Source: Termitomyces sp. T153 (Eukaryota; Basidiomycota; Agaricomycetes; Agaricales; Lyophyllaceae). Taken from it: 64,000 nt of DNA. Position numbers and translations under genes: made by a program. Below the pieces are notes generated by a model, which was not told the origin of the DNA, searched no databases, and saw only the letters and a list, made by a program, of their open reading frames with translations. The DNA lies in contig JACKQL020000002.1 in NCBI GenBank assembly GCA_018296165.2, positions 806,001 to 870,000 on the forward strand. Direction: 5' to 3'. Of this stretch, positions 35,715 to 46,636 are shown one piece after another (the stretch's first letter is position 1; every line of letters starts with the position of its first letter).

Positions 35715-37855
35715 TTATATAATAAAGCGCCTTTCCCTAAACATGACCGACACCCAGGGATCAGGTGCAACTGAGAGATTGAACCAGCAATGCGCTGGAC
35801 GGGGACCATCATCCATGAATGCCACATCATAGTTTAGCAAAGTGTGAACAAATAATGCCTTCAGTTCGTTGACTGCAAAAAAGCGTCCGGGGCTTGGGAA
35901 CAGGATTAGCGCGTCACTCAAATACCCAGGCCAGGGACTTACCATGCGTGCTTTCCGTACCCAAAGACAATATATTCATCAGACAGCGTAACCATTTGAT
36001 GCTTGCTATATCCTTCTAGCTCTTTCTCTCTCATTTTAGAAAACCTGAATCCATCAAAACTCAAAGCATCAGAATAATTCTCCTGCCAAGTGATGCAATG
36101 AGCTGCTTCCGTATGGGAATGGAAGGCTGTGTTACCTCATCATGATGCATAGCAAAATTGGCTACGGCAATAAGATTTCCCTTTGGAACAAAAGTACCGT
36201 CAGAAAAGGTGAAATCCTCGAGGACCTTACGCCACATGTTCACTGGATCCAGGTAACTCAAGTCACTCGACAATACCAAAAGAGCAAGAAACGCACCAGC
36301 ACCTGCTCCAAGTCTCTGGGACTCCTTAATGAAGCTGTCAAGTTTGACCATCTTGTGGAACGAGGCGGGGGTCAACCCTTCCTCGCGAATCACCCTCTCC
36401 ACCTCTTCACGCAAACCTGTTACAAAGGACGGATGGGCAGCCAGATCAAACAAGACATTTGTGAATGCCTGCAAGTAAGCAAGTAAGCATGTAAAACCCC
36501 AAGCATCTTGTTTTTCCCCTTACTATAGACGTAGAATGGATTGCTGCAAAGTTCATTGTCAGGATACGCATCGTGATGTCTCGAACAGTCCTCTGTTCGC
36601 CTTGAGCACGCTCCAACAGCCAAGAAATAATATCATTCTAAGGTCAATCGCGGATAAGCGTAGAAAAACATGGATGAAGGAGGATTACCGACAGGTCTTC
36701 CAGGCCAGTCCTTACCATACTCTGCATCCTTCTCAAGTCTTTCTTCGATAATAGGACGAAGGTGAGCCATGGCACGCTGAATTTGCGATTCAACGCTGGT
36801 CGCTTGAATGTAATAGCCAACAAGTCTACGCCAACTAGTGAGCCATCGTAATCGTCTAGTGAGAAAGGTACAATTACGGTTGAAGAAAATCAGGGAACTG
36901 AGAGATCCTTTCGGACGTTTTGAAGACGTTGCTAGCAAACTCAATAGTCAAGTCTATATACTCAACATCTCTGCCTGAAAATATCGATCAGAAAATGATA
37001 ATTCATCCCGACTTGTTGAACCATACTAACACAATGGAAAACCAACAAATAGCCGATTGACGCAACGACTCGCTATCTTCGTGATAGTCGGAAACGCAGA
37101 AACCGAGGTCCAATCTAGTAAGTTGTCCGTCAAAACGTCAGAAAAAAGCACAGTGACACTTCGAACCTTCTGTAGCCGGTACACACTCATCAAACGCGTC
37201 CTTAACCTCACTCTGCACATCCTCAAACCGTTCCACAAGACCCCGAGTGAGAGACGACTTGATAATCTCAACATGATACGCATCGTAACAGACCTTCGGG
37301 CCAATGATGTATACCAGACGGAACACCTTACAAACGAAAAAAAAGGGAATCATAAAATGCAAACTCAGAATAAGCGCATACATACCTCGATATTACCATG
37401 TCGCGCGCTAATTCGATCGTCTGCCGCTTTCCGAATATCGTCAACCATCCGCCGGCCACTTACGACTACCACCCATTTACCACCAGCATCTGAAATCTTA
37501 AACGCAGCCCCACGATGCTGATAGCGAACCTCTCAGCACTGTGTGCGGCGGTAACCCAGACTCCATTCACACTAAACCTTACTCACCTTGTTGTACCCCT
37601 CTTGAACGAGGTCATGAGCACCACGAGGGGATCTGTAGGCTCCTATGCCTATGTATGACGATATGGATCCAGACTTCGAGTCTACGATGGTAGGAATTTT
37701 ACTGAGCTAACGACGCCGTTGATTGGTCCTTCAGTGTACTATGTAGTTGGACTTACGGCTCTCATATTCGTCCAGACCTTGTGGAGACTTGACGCAATGT
37801 AGAGCGAAGAGAGGACGACAGCCATTGTAACTAGAGGGAAGTTCGTCTTCTCCAT
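35715..37855 (-). CDS. cytochrome P450 monooxygenase, 12 exons, apparently intact
   Basis: Exons (minus) are 37757-37855, 37587-37706, 37386-37529, 37167-37326, 37031-37114, 36878-36974, 36693-36834, 36524-36637, 36303-36468, 36136-36242, 35943-36082 and 35715-35892. All join in phase to 516 residues. The N-terminal hydrophobic stretch FPLVTMAVVLSSLYIASS would anchor it in the ER membrane. Key motifs are the I-helix FAAIHSTS, K-helix ExxR in KESQRL, FSFDGFRF-type PERF region (FDGFRF), and heme loop FGYGKHACPGRFFA with Cys458 as the axial ligand. It resembles fungal P450s of the ent-kaurene-oxidase-like group used in secondary metabolism; the substrate cannot be told. Introns are 43-67 bp. The weakest is the 43-bp intron 36835-36877; if wrong, a frameshift would lie there. 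Confidence 0.88.
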
Positions 37856-37872
37856 GGGGGAAGGTACTAAGT

Positions 37873-37899
37873 GAGAAAGAGAGAGAGAGAGAGAGAGAG
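37873..37899 (+). repeat. GA microsatellite upstream of the P450
   Basis: A run of GAGA repeats lies about 20 bp upstream of the P450 start codon (gene reads leftward), so it is in the 5' leader or core promoter. Confidence 0.85.
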
Positions 37900-38540
37900 C
37901 ACTGGCGATACCCGCCATTTAAGCTCCAAGTTCAGCTAGCGGATTTTAATCGCCTGGCGTGTAACAAGTTACGTGAGTGGTAGTCATTGCATCTTCCAAA
38001 GAAGCGGTTAGTTACAGCTAGTACAACATGTGTGTATTGATCGGAAACCCAAGAGCCTATCATTGTCACCTTGAATAAGTACTCGGTCCAAGATTTAGAG
38101 TTCACGATTACAGATGAAGACGTTGGGAATCTGGATACCAAGTGTTCACAACAAAAAGTAAGAGTCTGTAATGTAAGTTCAAGTCATTTTGCGTTTGCAG
38201 TTGGCGTTTGATTGGCGGGTGTGACCCGTGACTACCGGAAATGACCGTGTCCAAGGACGCGAATCCATTTACAAGTTCCTTACTCTTGTAAGTAAGTATA
38301 CGATTCTGGTAGGTGCAATCACAAGGTTGCTTCATCCTCCAGCTGGTCAGTATGCCTGTGTTGAAATTCATTGTGCCACCATAAACCTTACACCCATTGT
38401 TCCTCATCACATCCTTCATTCTTTCCAACTTCTCACTGTTCCATTATTCACCATAACCCTTTTTTCACCATGTGTTTACATATATACAGACACTCACTTA
38501 ATAATATCCCCCAGTCACATATACGAGACTTGGTTAGGGT
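37900..38540. other. intergenic region
   Basis: Presumed P450 promoter side and the flank into which the LINE inserted. I see no gene; a 106-codon minus frame at 38108-38428 lacks recognisable features. Confidence 0.5.
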
Positions 38541-38580
38541 AAGTTTTAATATCTCTTTTTTTTTTTTTTTTTTTGGTGGT
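38541..38580 (-). repeat. LINE poly(A) tail and left target duplication
   Basis: AAGTTTTAATATCTCT is followed by a T run to about 38574, giving a tail of roughly 20 A on the minus strand. Confidence 0.9.
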
Positions 38581-38755
38581 TCTGTTTATCATTAGGCGTA
38601 TCTACATAGTTAGCTCCTATTGACTAGAAAGGATTTTTGTAGTAGTAAGACTGGTTACAGTTCGTATTGAGTTTTTATTGTGTGTCAGCCCACCCCAGTG
38701 AAATGCTGTTACGCACAATGTGTGGGGCTCGGGTTATGATACCCTCGGATCGATG

Positions 38756-40744
38756 TTATCTATTTCGGCCCGGGGGGCGTTCCACCCCCATACCCACTAA
38801 AACCCTGCTTGCCGACTTCCACGCTCTGTGCGGGGTAATCTCCCCTTGTATGATGTTGGCCCAGGTGTCTGTTACTAGGTCTTCTCTTATGGCGCTAGCA
38901 CCGTATTTTGCTGTGTTCGACGCTAGGCAGTCCATTTTTATTCTTCTGAACATTGTGTTGATCCACCTGTTCTTTATTTCCTTTTCCTTTGGGATGGCCT
39001 CGGGGGCGCTACCTAGTTGGATTTTCCATTCGCACCTGACTTTCCATATTAGGCGTGCTGATTCAGACATCGTAATTTGATACATTCTGTTGCCCGCTTT
39101 TGTCGTTCTACCTTTGGTGAATTTCGGTGGGATGATGTGGCATCCCATTATCGTTCCGATGGTTGGTTTGGTCCATTCTATGCCCCTCAGAGTGCACAGC
39201 CTTCCTACCATTTTCCACACTTCTTTTTGACCCATCGCAGTGCACTGCGTAAGGATGTGCGACATGCTGTCTTCTTCCTCGCATACTTGGCACATGCCTC
39301 TGTGCTCGTAGTTTGGTATATTTTTCCAGTACCTCCCTATCTTGTACACGTTGTGGATAGTCTTCCACAGAAAAACGCGGGCTTCCTTTGTCAATACGCG
39401 ATTCTGGATAGAGGTCCATATAAGTTTGTCAGTGGGGGTCTTCCCTGTTGCCTCTTTTGCCTTCTGTTTTATCTTCTCCAGGTTCACTTTTGTTCCTTTC
39501 CTTTCGGGTATTCTCTTCTTCTCTATGATTCCTTTATAGAGCAGTGCTTGAGAGGCTGTGTTCAGCTTTGTGCCCAGGTGGTAGAAGCCTGGTACTGGGG
39601 AGGTGTCACCATTGAAGATGTTGTTCCCCTCTGCTCCTTCTTTTGCCAGTCTGTCTGCGCCTTCATTTCCGGTTATGCCTGCATGTCCTTTCACTTTTGT
39701 TAGGGCAGTCTGTCCAGTTCTGAATCTTAGTCTGGATACTGTAGCTCTGAGGAGCTCTTTGTTTGCAATGCCTATCCAGCCTTGGTCTTCCCATATTGTG
39801 AGGTATTTTGTGAGCCCGTCTATTGTTGTTTTTGAGTCACTCATGATTTCAAGGTTGCTGTTGTCTGGTGTGTTTATAGTCGCTAGGAGGATTGCCATTA
39901 TCTCTCCCACATTGTTTGAGTGTTTTAGGCTTTCTGGGAGGCATATTGTGATATTGCAGTCATCCCCTTCACCAAACCATACTCCTGCCCCTGCTCTGGC
40001 ATTTCCATGTCCATTATTTTCACAGGATCCATCTGTGAAGACCACTATTTTTTTGGGGGGGCCCACTTCCCTTGTGGGGCGCTTTCTGTGAGGGATTTTG
40101 CTCTCATCTTTATCTACAAAGACCCAGAAACCCTCTCCTAGGTCACCCCTGGTGGTTATATATTTGTTGAAGAGGACTCGGTTTTCATCCCTGTTTGGAG
40201 TGCCTATGTTTGCCTCAGCTTGATTTTGGTTTGGGTCCTGTCCATCTTTCTGTGGGTCCCAATTCTCGCTCAACTTCTCTAACAGTTTCCTTCCAGTGAG
40301 GCCGCATTTGTTTGGGTTTGTGCACCCTCTATCTCTTAGGTCCTTGCAACTGATGCATTTACAGTTCTTCCTTTGTCTGTGCTCAGGGTTGTGCATGAGA
40401 GAGGTTGTTTTCACTAGTGTGAGTAGGTCTCCCACAGTGCGGATCTGGTGGTTTACTCTTTGGCATCTTGCCCATTTTGAGTTATAGCCTATGTACTTTT
40501 CTCCTACTAGCCTGGTGTGATACCATACTGGTAGTCTCTCTTTTAGTGTGTTGTCTAGGTGTAGGGGTGCAAATTTGACCCTGTGTTTCCTTGTTGCATA
40601 GAACATGCACTTTAGGGAGGCAGGTATGCTGCCCTCTTTTCTTGTGTTGGCCCTGATTTCTTGTAGGAAAACATTTATGCAGGTTGCCTCATCCTCTTTC
40701 CGCCATTTTTCCTGGATGTTCCCTCTTATTAGTGTGTCTGCCAC
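38756..40744 (-). CDS. LINE ORF2 C-terminal part: RNase H and zinc-binding domain
   Basis: This is an open stretch of 662 codons at the 3' end of ORF2. RNase H reads VVFTDGSCENNGHGNARAGA (first catalytic Asp), GEIMAILLATINTP (Glu), IMSDSKTTIDGL (Asp) and VKGHAGITGNEGADRLAKEG (His and Asp), so the catalytic residues are kept. A zinc motif MCQVCEEEDSMSHILTQC (C-x2-C-x8-H-x4-C) follows, as in Tad/I LINEs. It removes RNA from RNA-DNA hybrids during target-primed synthesis. This is not a separate gene: it continues from RT at 40784-41426 with a stop in between (near 40783). Confidence 0.88.
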   Translation of the reverse strand: MADTLIRGNIQEKWRKEDEATCINVFLQEIRANTRKEGSIPASLKCMFYATRKHRVKFAPLHLDNTLKERLPVWYHTRLVGEKYIGYNSKWARCQRVNHQIRTVGDLLTLVKTTSLMHNPEHRQRKNCKCISCKDLRDRGCTNPNKCGLTGRKLLEKLSENWDPQKDGQDPNQNQAEANIGTPNRDENRVLFNKYITTRGDLGEGFWVFVDKDESKIPHRKRPTREVGPPKKIVVFTDGSCENNGHGNARAGAGVWFGEGDDCNITICLPESLKHSNNVGEIMAILLATINTPDNSNLEIMSDSKTTIDGLTKYLTIWEDQGWIGIANKELLRATVSRLRFRTGQTALTKVKGHAGITGNEGADRLAKEGAEGNNIFNGDTSPVPGFYHLGTKLNTASQALLYKGIIEKKRIPERKGTKVNLEKIKQKAKEATGKTPTDKLIWTSIQNRVLTKEARVFLWKTIHNVYKIGRYWKNIPNYEHRGMCQVCEEEDSMSHILTQCTAMGQKEVWKMVGRLCTLRGIEWTKPTIGTIMGCHIIPPKFTKGRTTKAGNRMYQITMSESARLIWKVRCEWKIQLGSAPEAIPKEKEIKNRWINTMFRRIKMDCLASNTAKYGASAIREDLVTDTWANIIQGEITPHRAWKSASRVLVGMGVERPPGRNR

Positions 40745-40783
40745 CTTGGCCCAGGTTGGGCGGTGTTCTCCCAGGTTCAGGTA

Positions 40784-41426
40784 TCATTTTGCTTTCATCA
40801 GTTCAATGGCTTCATTTCTTGATCTAAGGTCCAGTAGTTTTTTTCCTCCTTGTTCTATGGGTCTGTATAGTGTCTCCATACCTACAGTTGGGTGGCTAAC
40901 TTTGTCCCATACAAAAGTGCATATTGTTCTTTCAAGCCTTAGTTCTATCTCATGGGGCATGCCTTGTACACAGGTCCTGTATTGGGTGTGTCCTCCCACT
41001 ACCATACCTATCATGAGTCTCTGGCCATCCATGGTGGGGTTACCTTTTTCCCACCTTCTTAGGTCTCTGTCAATGGCTTCCAGGGTGGGAGCCCACATGG
41101 TTGGGTTCTCCACTTTATTCCCTATGAAGGCTCCAAGTAGTCATGTTGCTTCTCCCTCTCTGGCTATGCGTATATTCTCTGGGATTCTTGTAGTGCTTGA
41201 GTTTAGTTTTCTTGTGCTTAGGAGGCTTTCTCTGTAAGTTGTGTTGCCCACAGGGACTATTGCTGTCTTAGGCTCATTGAATTTCCCTCCAGAGGCTTCA
41301 CACTATCTGTTGAGGATTTTCTGGAGGGTTGGGAGATCATCCTGTTCAGATAGATACACTGTTGTGTCATCAGCAAAGAGTTTTGCTATCAGCCTCTCAG
41401 GTACATTTTCAAGCTCTAGTCCATGT
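40784..41426 (-). pseudogene. LINE RT, C-terminal half
   Basis: On the minus strand the text after the LTR insertion is HGLELENVPERLIAKLFADD then TTVYLSEQDDLPTLQKILNR (41320-41425). FADD is the RT catalytic motif and is intact. The thumb/connection region follows (AIDRDLRRWEKGNP, LERTICTFVWDKVSHP). Stops occur near 41305 and 41145. The stretch that should lie between the two RT halves, about 100 residues containing the first catalytic aspartate, is absent from both sides of copy II. Confidence 0.85.
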
Positions 41427-42668
41427 TGTCACGACCTGTCCCCTGAACCCCCGCACATCGTCCATCAACCCCCCGACCCCCAAAAAAACCCCCGACGCTC
41501 CGCCGAACTTCCGCCCATGCCCCACGCCTATTTTGGCTAACTCCGATGCCTCCCTGGCTAACTCCGATGCCTCCCTGGCTAACTCCGATGCCTCCCCGGC
41601 TAACTCCGATGCCTCCCCGGCTAACTCTGACAGCCCCCTGGCCAACTTCGACGCCATCCCCGCAGCCACTGACACTTACCCTGGATCTCCCAAACCCCGA
41701 GAACCATCCCCGCTGTTCCCGATCTTTGCCACCCATCATCAACTCAACACCCTGGTTCCTCCGACCTATTCTGGAGTATCACAACAACCTTGGGGCAACC
41801 CGCGTTCCCCAATGATCCCATCAACATATCAGCGCGGCCCAATCCTTGATTGCAACCAACACCCGCCCACTCTGTCGAGCCCTGCCAAGCCCCGCCGCCG
41901 CAGCTGATGTACCCCGAAGTTCTCCGGTAGTCAGTATATAAGCCGTTGAGTAGCTCTTTGTACTCTAGTCTTGATATTGCTTAACGTTACCTATGGTCTG
42001 ATTGTTTCCTTCTCGTGTTTCGTGTTTCGTGTCTTGTTTTCTTATCTCAGTCTCCCGGTCTTATCTCAGTCTCCCGGTCTCATCTCAGTCTCCCGGTCTT
42101 ATCTCAGTCTCCCGGTCTTGTCTTGTCTCCATTTCATTATTGTTCTCGTTATCGTTTTGTATCTCTACTCAAATCTACTCTTGTTCCATATCAACCCCAT
42201 CCCATTTTGTCTGACGCTGTCTCGGTGACTCCGTCCGACTGTTGTGCCCAAGTCTTCATCAACCCTAACGACCTCACAAACTCCACGATTACGATTATGA
42301 ACCCCGACACTCCTTCACCAGGTCCGAACCTTGCTCTTCGCTTGGTCCCGGACTCCATCAACTCCAAATGATCTCCCATCAAACCCTGGCTCCGTTCCCA
42401 TTGATCACACAGCCGCCTACTCCTTTGCTTCCACAAATCTTCCATGCAGTCTTCTGCCTGAACCCTGCCAAGACCATCTCGTTTCCTCGCAATCCGACTT
42501 CTCCGGACCTCCCCGGATCTGTCCAGATCACATCCCACCAACTATCTGCACAAGCCATCAGTGCCCGGAATGTCTTCAAGTGTTTGGTTACCAGTGCAAG
42601 GGGATCACGCCTGCCTAGTAAGGACTCGCCCAGTGCAGCTGAGCCCCCGAGGTCAGTGGAACCTGACA
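41427..42668 (+). repeat. left LTR of copy II (1242 bp)
   Basis: TGTCACGACC to GGAACCTGACA. It has six 21-bp minisatellite units (41535-41660), against three in the right LTR, which accounts for nearly all of the length difference. Also contains four to five copies of a 19-bp unit TTATCTCAGTCTCCCGGTC (about 42042-42121). TATA near 41935 and R sequence AGTCTTGATATT at 41967-41978. Confidence 0.9.
41535..41660 (+). repeat. 21-bp minisatellite, six units
   Basis: Units begin GGCTAACTCCGATGCC. The 21-bp length keeps a reading frame; on the minus strand each unit reads as a seven-residue repeat of the form SELAGEA or SELAREA. Other LTR copies have three units at the same place. Confidence 0.88.
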
Positions 42669-42681
42669 TAATATCAAGACT
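42669..42681 (+). promoter_or_regulatory. self-priming primer-binding site of copy II
   Basis: TAATATCAAGACT follows the LTR and pairs with AGTCTTGATATTG at 41967-41979 (12 Watson-Crick pairs plus a terminal G-U). It differs from copy I at two positions, and the R sequence differs at the matching two positions. Confidence 0.7.
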
Positions 42682-45600
42682 CTACCTTACCCCATCCGTG
42701 ATGCCCGCATTATCTCCACCCACATGATCAAATAACTCCGATGTCTATGGTCTACCCATGCCTGGAAACCCTTATGATTCATACGGCCCTGCCCAATTTG
42801 CCGAGGCACATTGAGTCGGGGATCCGACACCAAACATCCCCTCCGCTCCAGTTACATTCATACAACGGCTCCCCCCATGGACACCCTCCCCAACTCACAC
42901 CCAACCTCCAACCCCTTGTGCAAACTGTCAAATCATCTCCCACCCCACTCTTACCCTCTCCGCCAACTCCGTTCTCTCGCACAAAGTTGACCCCGACATC
43001 ACCCAAAGAACAACATCCTAAAACCTGGCAACCATCCGACCAAATGAGCAACAATGTCTCTGGCACCGTGCCAACCCTCCGACCAACAATAACGCCAACC
43101 CGCCGCGGAACAGTCACCCACTGCGCGAGGATCGCCAGCTACAAAGAGACCACTGAGAACGTGCTTCCCCAAAGCCCGCCTGTGGATCCACCAACCCACT
43201 AGCAACCCCGCAGACCGATGAACGCGACTAATCACCAACAACATCACCGAACCCTACTATCGACCCCCCGAGGAACTACGCCCTCTGACAACTAGCTCCG
43301 GAACCACCAAAATCAAGCTTGACCCAACAACCCCAACAACAGAGCAAGAACCCCAGACCTAGGCTATGCTCCAACCCCCAAACCCGCTTCCGGGCCTCGG
43401 TTGACTCCGCTGTCACCTCCACCCAACAAATAAAGGGGCCCCGACACCTCCGACCTGACCCCAACAACCCCGGAACAAGACCAAGACATCCCCGAGCTTC
43501 TAGATGGTCAGGAAAAGAATGGCTACGCACCCTCCACCCCGCTGACTAAAGCACAACCCCAAAGTCAACAAGGAGGACCACGGCACCCCACTCTTGACAA
43601 GGGACAACTCCAGACCACGCTGCCATTTCAACACCTTCCCCCACACAATCCAGAACCCCTGACATTGAGGATCCTTGACGCCGACCCTCCCCACATGCCA
43701 CTCCCGAACCTAAACTCCAGACTCTGCCACCTCCCACGAAGGAACCCCCAGCATAGGAGCCACCCCAAACTAACTATAGGAAAAAGGACCCTATACAAAG
43801 TAGTTCCCCGAAGTACCCTAAACGCGCTGACATGTTCATATAAGGGAGGGAGAAGCCCCACCATCATCCAGAACACATCGATCAGCCATTCAAGCGACCC
43901 AACAACCCAAGGGGCATACGCTCCAATATCCTTAAAGGACCTCCCCCACCTGGCTCGACGACCCAAACAACTCTGCGCCAACCCAAAACTGCCCAATCCA
44001 CCCCTCCAAACCCCTCAGCACAGCTCCGGACCCTGGCAACACGACTCTGGGGCCTCCACTCCAACTACAACACTTGATCAGGGGGACTTACAACGCCAAC
44101 AACAATGCCCAGGTAGCCCCAACTCCACAGCATAAATCACCACCCGCTCCAAATCCCACCCCTATGCCGGAATATGTCTGCCAAACGGGGACCACACCAT
44201 CGGAGCACCCAGAAGCAAGCCACATACAAGCATCCTCTTTGGAGTACCCAGAAGCAGGCCACACACAAAAAAGCGAGCGGTGCCTCTCCCCACTGCCACC
44301 CCCACACTTGCAACAATCTCCGGGCTGCTCCGGAACACGAATGAAGAGTTGCCTCGACCCTGCTGCGACTCCTGGGGAGCCCCACTCCAGTGCCTCCCCG
44401 CGACCAACCTCCCCGCCACCCCAACAACTGTGGACAACCAACAAACCCCCACCGAGTGACCCTTGTGTCAACTCCGGGACCACCCACTTCTTCCCCGATG
44501 AAGGAACCACCGAACCCCAGACCCCCAAACTCAAGGGAGTATCAGAAATACGTAAGACCCCTCTGTCCGTCTCGGGGCTTACCTTTGGTCAGGAAAGCAA
44601 TATCATGTAGATGATCCGGAACCTCAAATTTTGGCCCCAGACCTGAAGGAACTGGTTGGGACTGATCACCCCGCATCCTGCCCCCTTGGTCATCGACACT
44701 CCGGAGCACACCAAAGCACCACTCGAACATGCCCGCCCACAGACGCAATACTCCGGAATACGATCCCAACCCAGACCAACTATGCCACAAGGACGAACCT
44801 CACCTCACCGAACCCCGCCAATGAAGAAGGCCCTGCCACCTTTGCCACCAGTGCCGGCATAAGGGCCAGATCACGGGAAGACCTCCGTTCCCCCCCGCCA
44901 ACCGCACTGCTAAGAAAACCAAAGCCCCAAACCCGCTGGGCACAGTGAGAGATTTGAAGGTCCACCCTCCAATACCAATACAGCGCACGTCCCCACCACA
45001 GACAAAAGAAAACTCCTACACCCCTGGTCAGAAATTCTGAGAATCAAACGCAATACAACACCCCAAAACACCACGGAACTCCACCGGAGAACTCCCACCA
45101 CCCTCGCCAGACCCCAGGAGCCCTCCCTGCAATGCCCTGCCCTGTCCCGACAAACCCCGGGACTAGCCAGCACAGTCGGCACTAATGGGCATAACCCCCA
45201 CCTCTGGATTCACTAGGGATTCAACTCCCTCTCACACTCCTGCGTGTTTCGCTTACTTTGCCCTCATACAAACTAAAACCTCACTTCACACGCCCAGGGA
45301 CCAAGAAGAGGGCATGTTCGCATACAAAAAAAATTATATACAACCAGGCGAGGGAGGCGGCAAGTCTGAGAGCAACAAGAAACGAGGCCCACACCCATCT
45401 CACTCCCTCCCTGGACCCCCTGGCAACCCAACCCCCAGGTCAACTTCCATCTGGGCCCACACCACCGCTAAGATCTCCACCAACCCCGGCAATGCCTCCC
45501 CTGCGTCAGCCGCCACCTCCCACCACAACTCCGGGGCCACCACATTGCATCACCAATGCCCCGCCAACAACCTCTCCAATCGCGCCATCCCCTGCTGCAA

Positions 45601-46568
45601 CTCCAGAGGCTGAACTGCGGACCCCTGCGTCAACCCGTCCTGAATCGACGCAAACACCGCAGAGGCACCGTCCAAGAGGACCCAATGCTCCCGCACCCAG
45701 CCTAAACCCAGAAAATGAACTGTCAGTAACAAATGGAGGAATGGGAGACAACTCACGAAGGATCCCCGCGCGCCCCGAAGCGGCCTCATTGACCAACCAA
45801 TCCTCCCTCCGCCTCGCCACCTCCAGCTCCACCCACAACGCATCCCCCTACAGAACTCGTCCCCGCCCCTCCACTTCCCCCGTGGGCTGCCCCTCCATCT
45901 GCATCAGACGCTCCCACAAGCCCCGCACCTCTAATGCTCGCTCCGTCGCCATGCACACTGAAGTGTTCCTCTCCCGCTCCACCGCTTCTTTCTCCGTCTG
46001 CGCTATGTCACGGTCCTCCCTCGCCCGTCGGAGCTCACCCTCCCATACTGCCAACGACGTCGTCAAAGCCTCCACCTGCTTGCGAAGAAAGACCTCCGTG
46101 ATCGAAGGAATCGGCGTGGGGGGACTCGACAACCGTTCCGAGGGGACGCCCAGGACAGGAGAAAAAAGGGAGGACTCCGGAGGCCCTGCCGACGACTCGT
46201 GCCCATGCGGCCTCTTGCTGGGTCCTGCCCCCGAGGGCAGGGAGGCTCGGTGCTTCCCCCAAACCACTGCCGAGGACGCCCCCTTCCCCTTCGGCAATGC
46301 AGGACAAAACTTGGTCTGTTTCGGAACTCCCGGAAAATCCACCACCACCACCACGGACGACTCTACTAAGCCCCATCAATCATCCTAAAAAGAAAAGTCG
46401 ACATCACTTATGACTCTGGTCCCTGACGCTAGCACGGCGCTGATGCTCAAACTCCTCCCCCCCACTGTCGTACACCACCACCTTGTCCAAATCAGCGGGA
46501 GGGACTACTGGAACGCTGGGGGAAGACATGACAAAATTTGAGAAATTCTGGGGTACGTCCAAAGCTTT
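42682..46568 (+). other. interior of copy II
   Basis: Collinear with the interior of copy I but about 1.4 kb shorter. One clear deletion removes the cysteine-cluster part of the antisense ORF. Rich in CpG compared with copy I, so it has decayed less. No RT, integrase or protease was seen. A zinc-knuckle-like stretch CHLCHQCRHKGQI occurs on plus near 44830, but it is weak. Confidence 0.6.
45506..46529 (-). pseudogene. antisense ORF of copy II, coiled-coil part retained
   Basis: Start MSSPSVPVVPP at 46529 with acidic VVVYDSGGEEFEHQ, then a stop at 46404. A second open block (45848-46354) reads GKHRASLPSGAGPSKRPHGH, then a long helix EVFLRKQVEALTTSLAVWEG followed by ELRRAREDRDIAQTEKEAVE, with heptad-like spacing, then ERALEVRGLWERLMQMEG. 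A further block WLVNEAASGRAGILRELSPI lies near 45770. Same order as in copy I minus the cysteine cluster. The plus-strand 376-codon frame at 45258-46388 is its shadow. Confidence 0.5.
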
Positions 46569-46636
46569 GTTATTTGATCGTGTGGGTGGAGATAATGTGG
46601 GCATCACGGATGGGGTAAGGTAGAGTCTTGATATTA
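46569..46636 (-). repeat. inverted copy of the 5' interior of copy II
   Basis: Reverse complement of 42669-42736 with two or three differences, including the primer-binding site (46624-46636). It directly abuts 3'-end sequence at 46568 that corresponds to copy I around 16105-16130. Confidence 0.9.

Noticed and set aside
38667..41237. Plus-strand ORFs of 137-210 codons opposite LINE ORF2
   Set aside because: Hydrophobic text from the reverse strand of RNase H and RT coding sequence; no motif of their own.
41535..41660. CRISPR-like array
   Set aside because: Units are directly adjacent without spacers and lie in an LTR of a eukaryotic element; it is a minisatellite.
45258..46388. 376-codon plus-strand ORF in copy II
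   Set aside because: Low-complexity Pro/Thr/Ser text that mirrors the antisense ORF with conserved motifs; codon pattern and conservation favour the minus strand.
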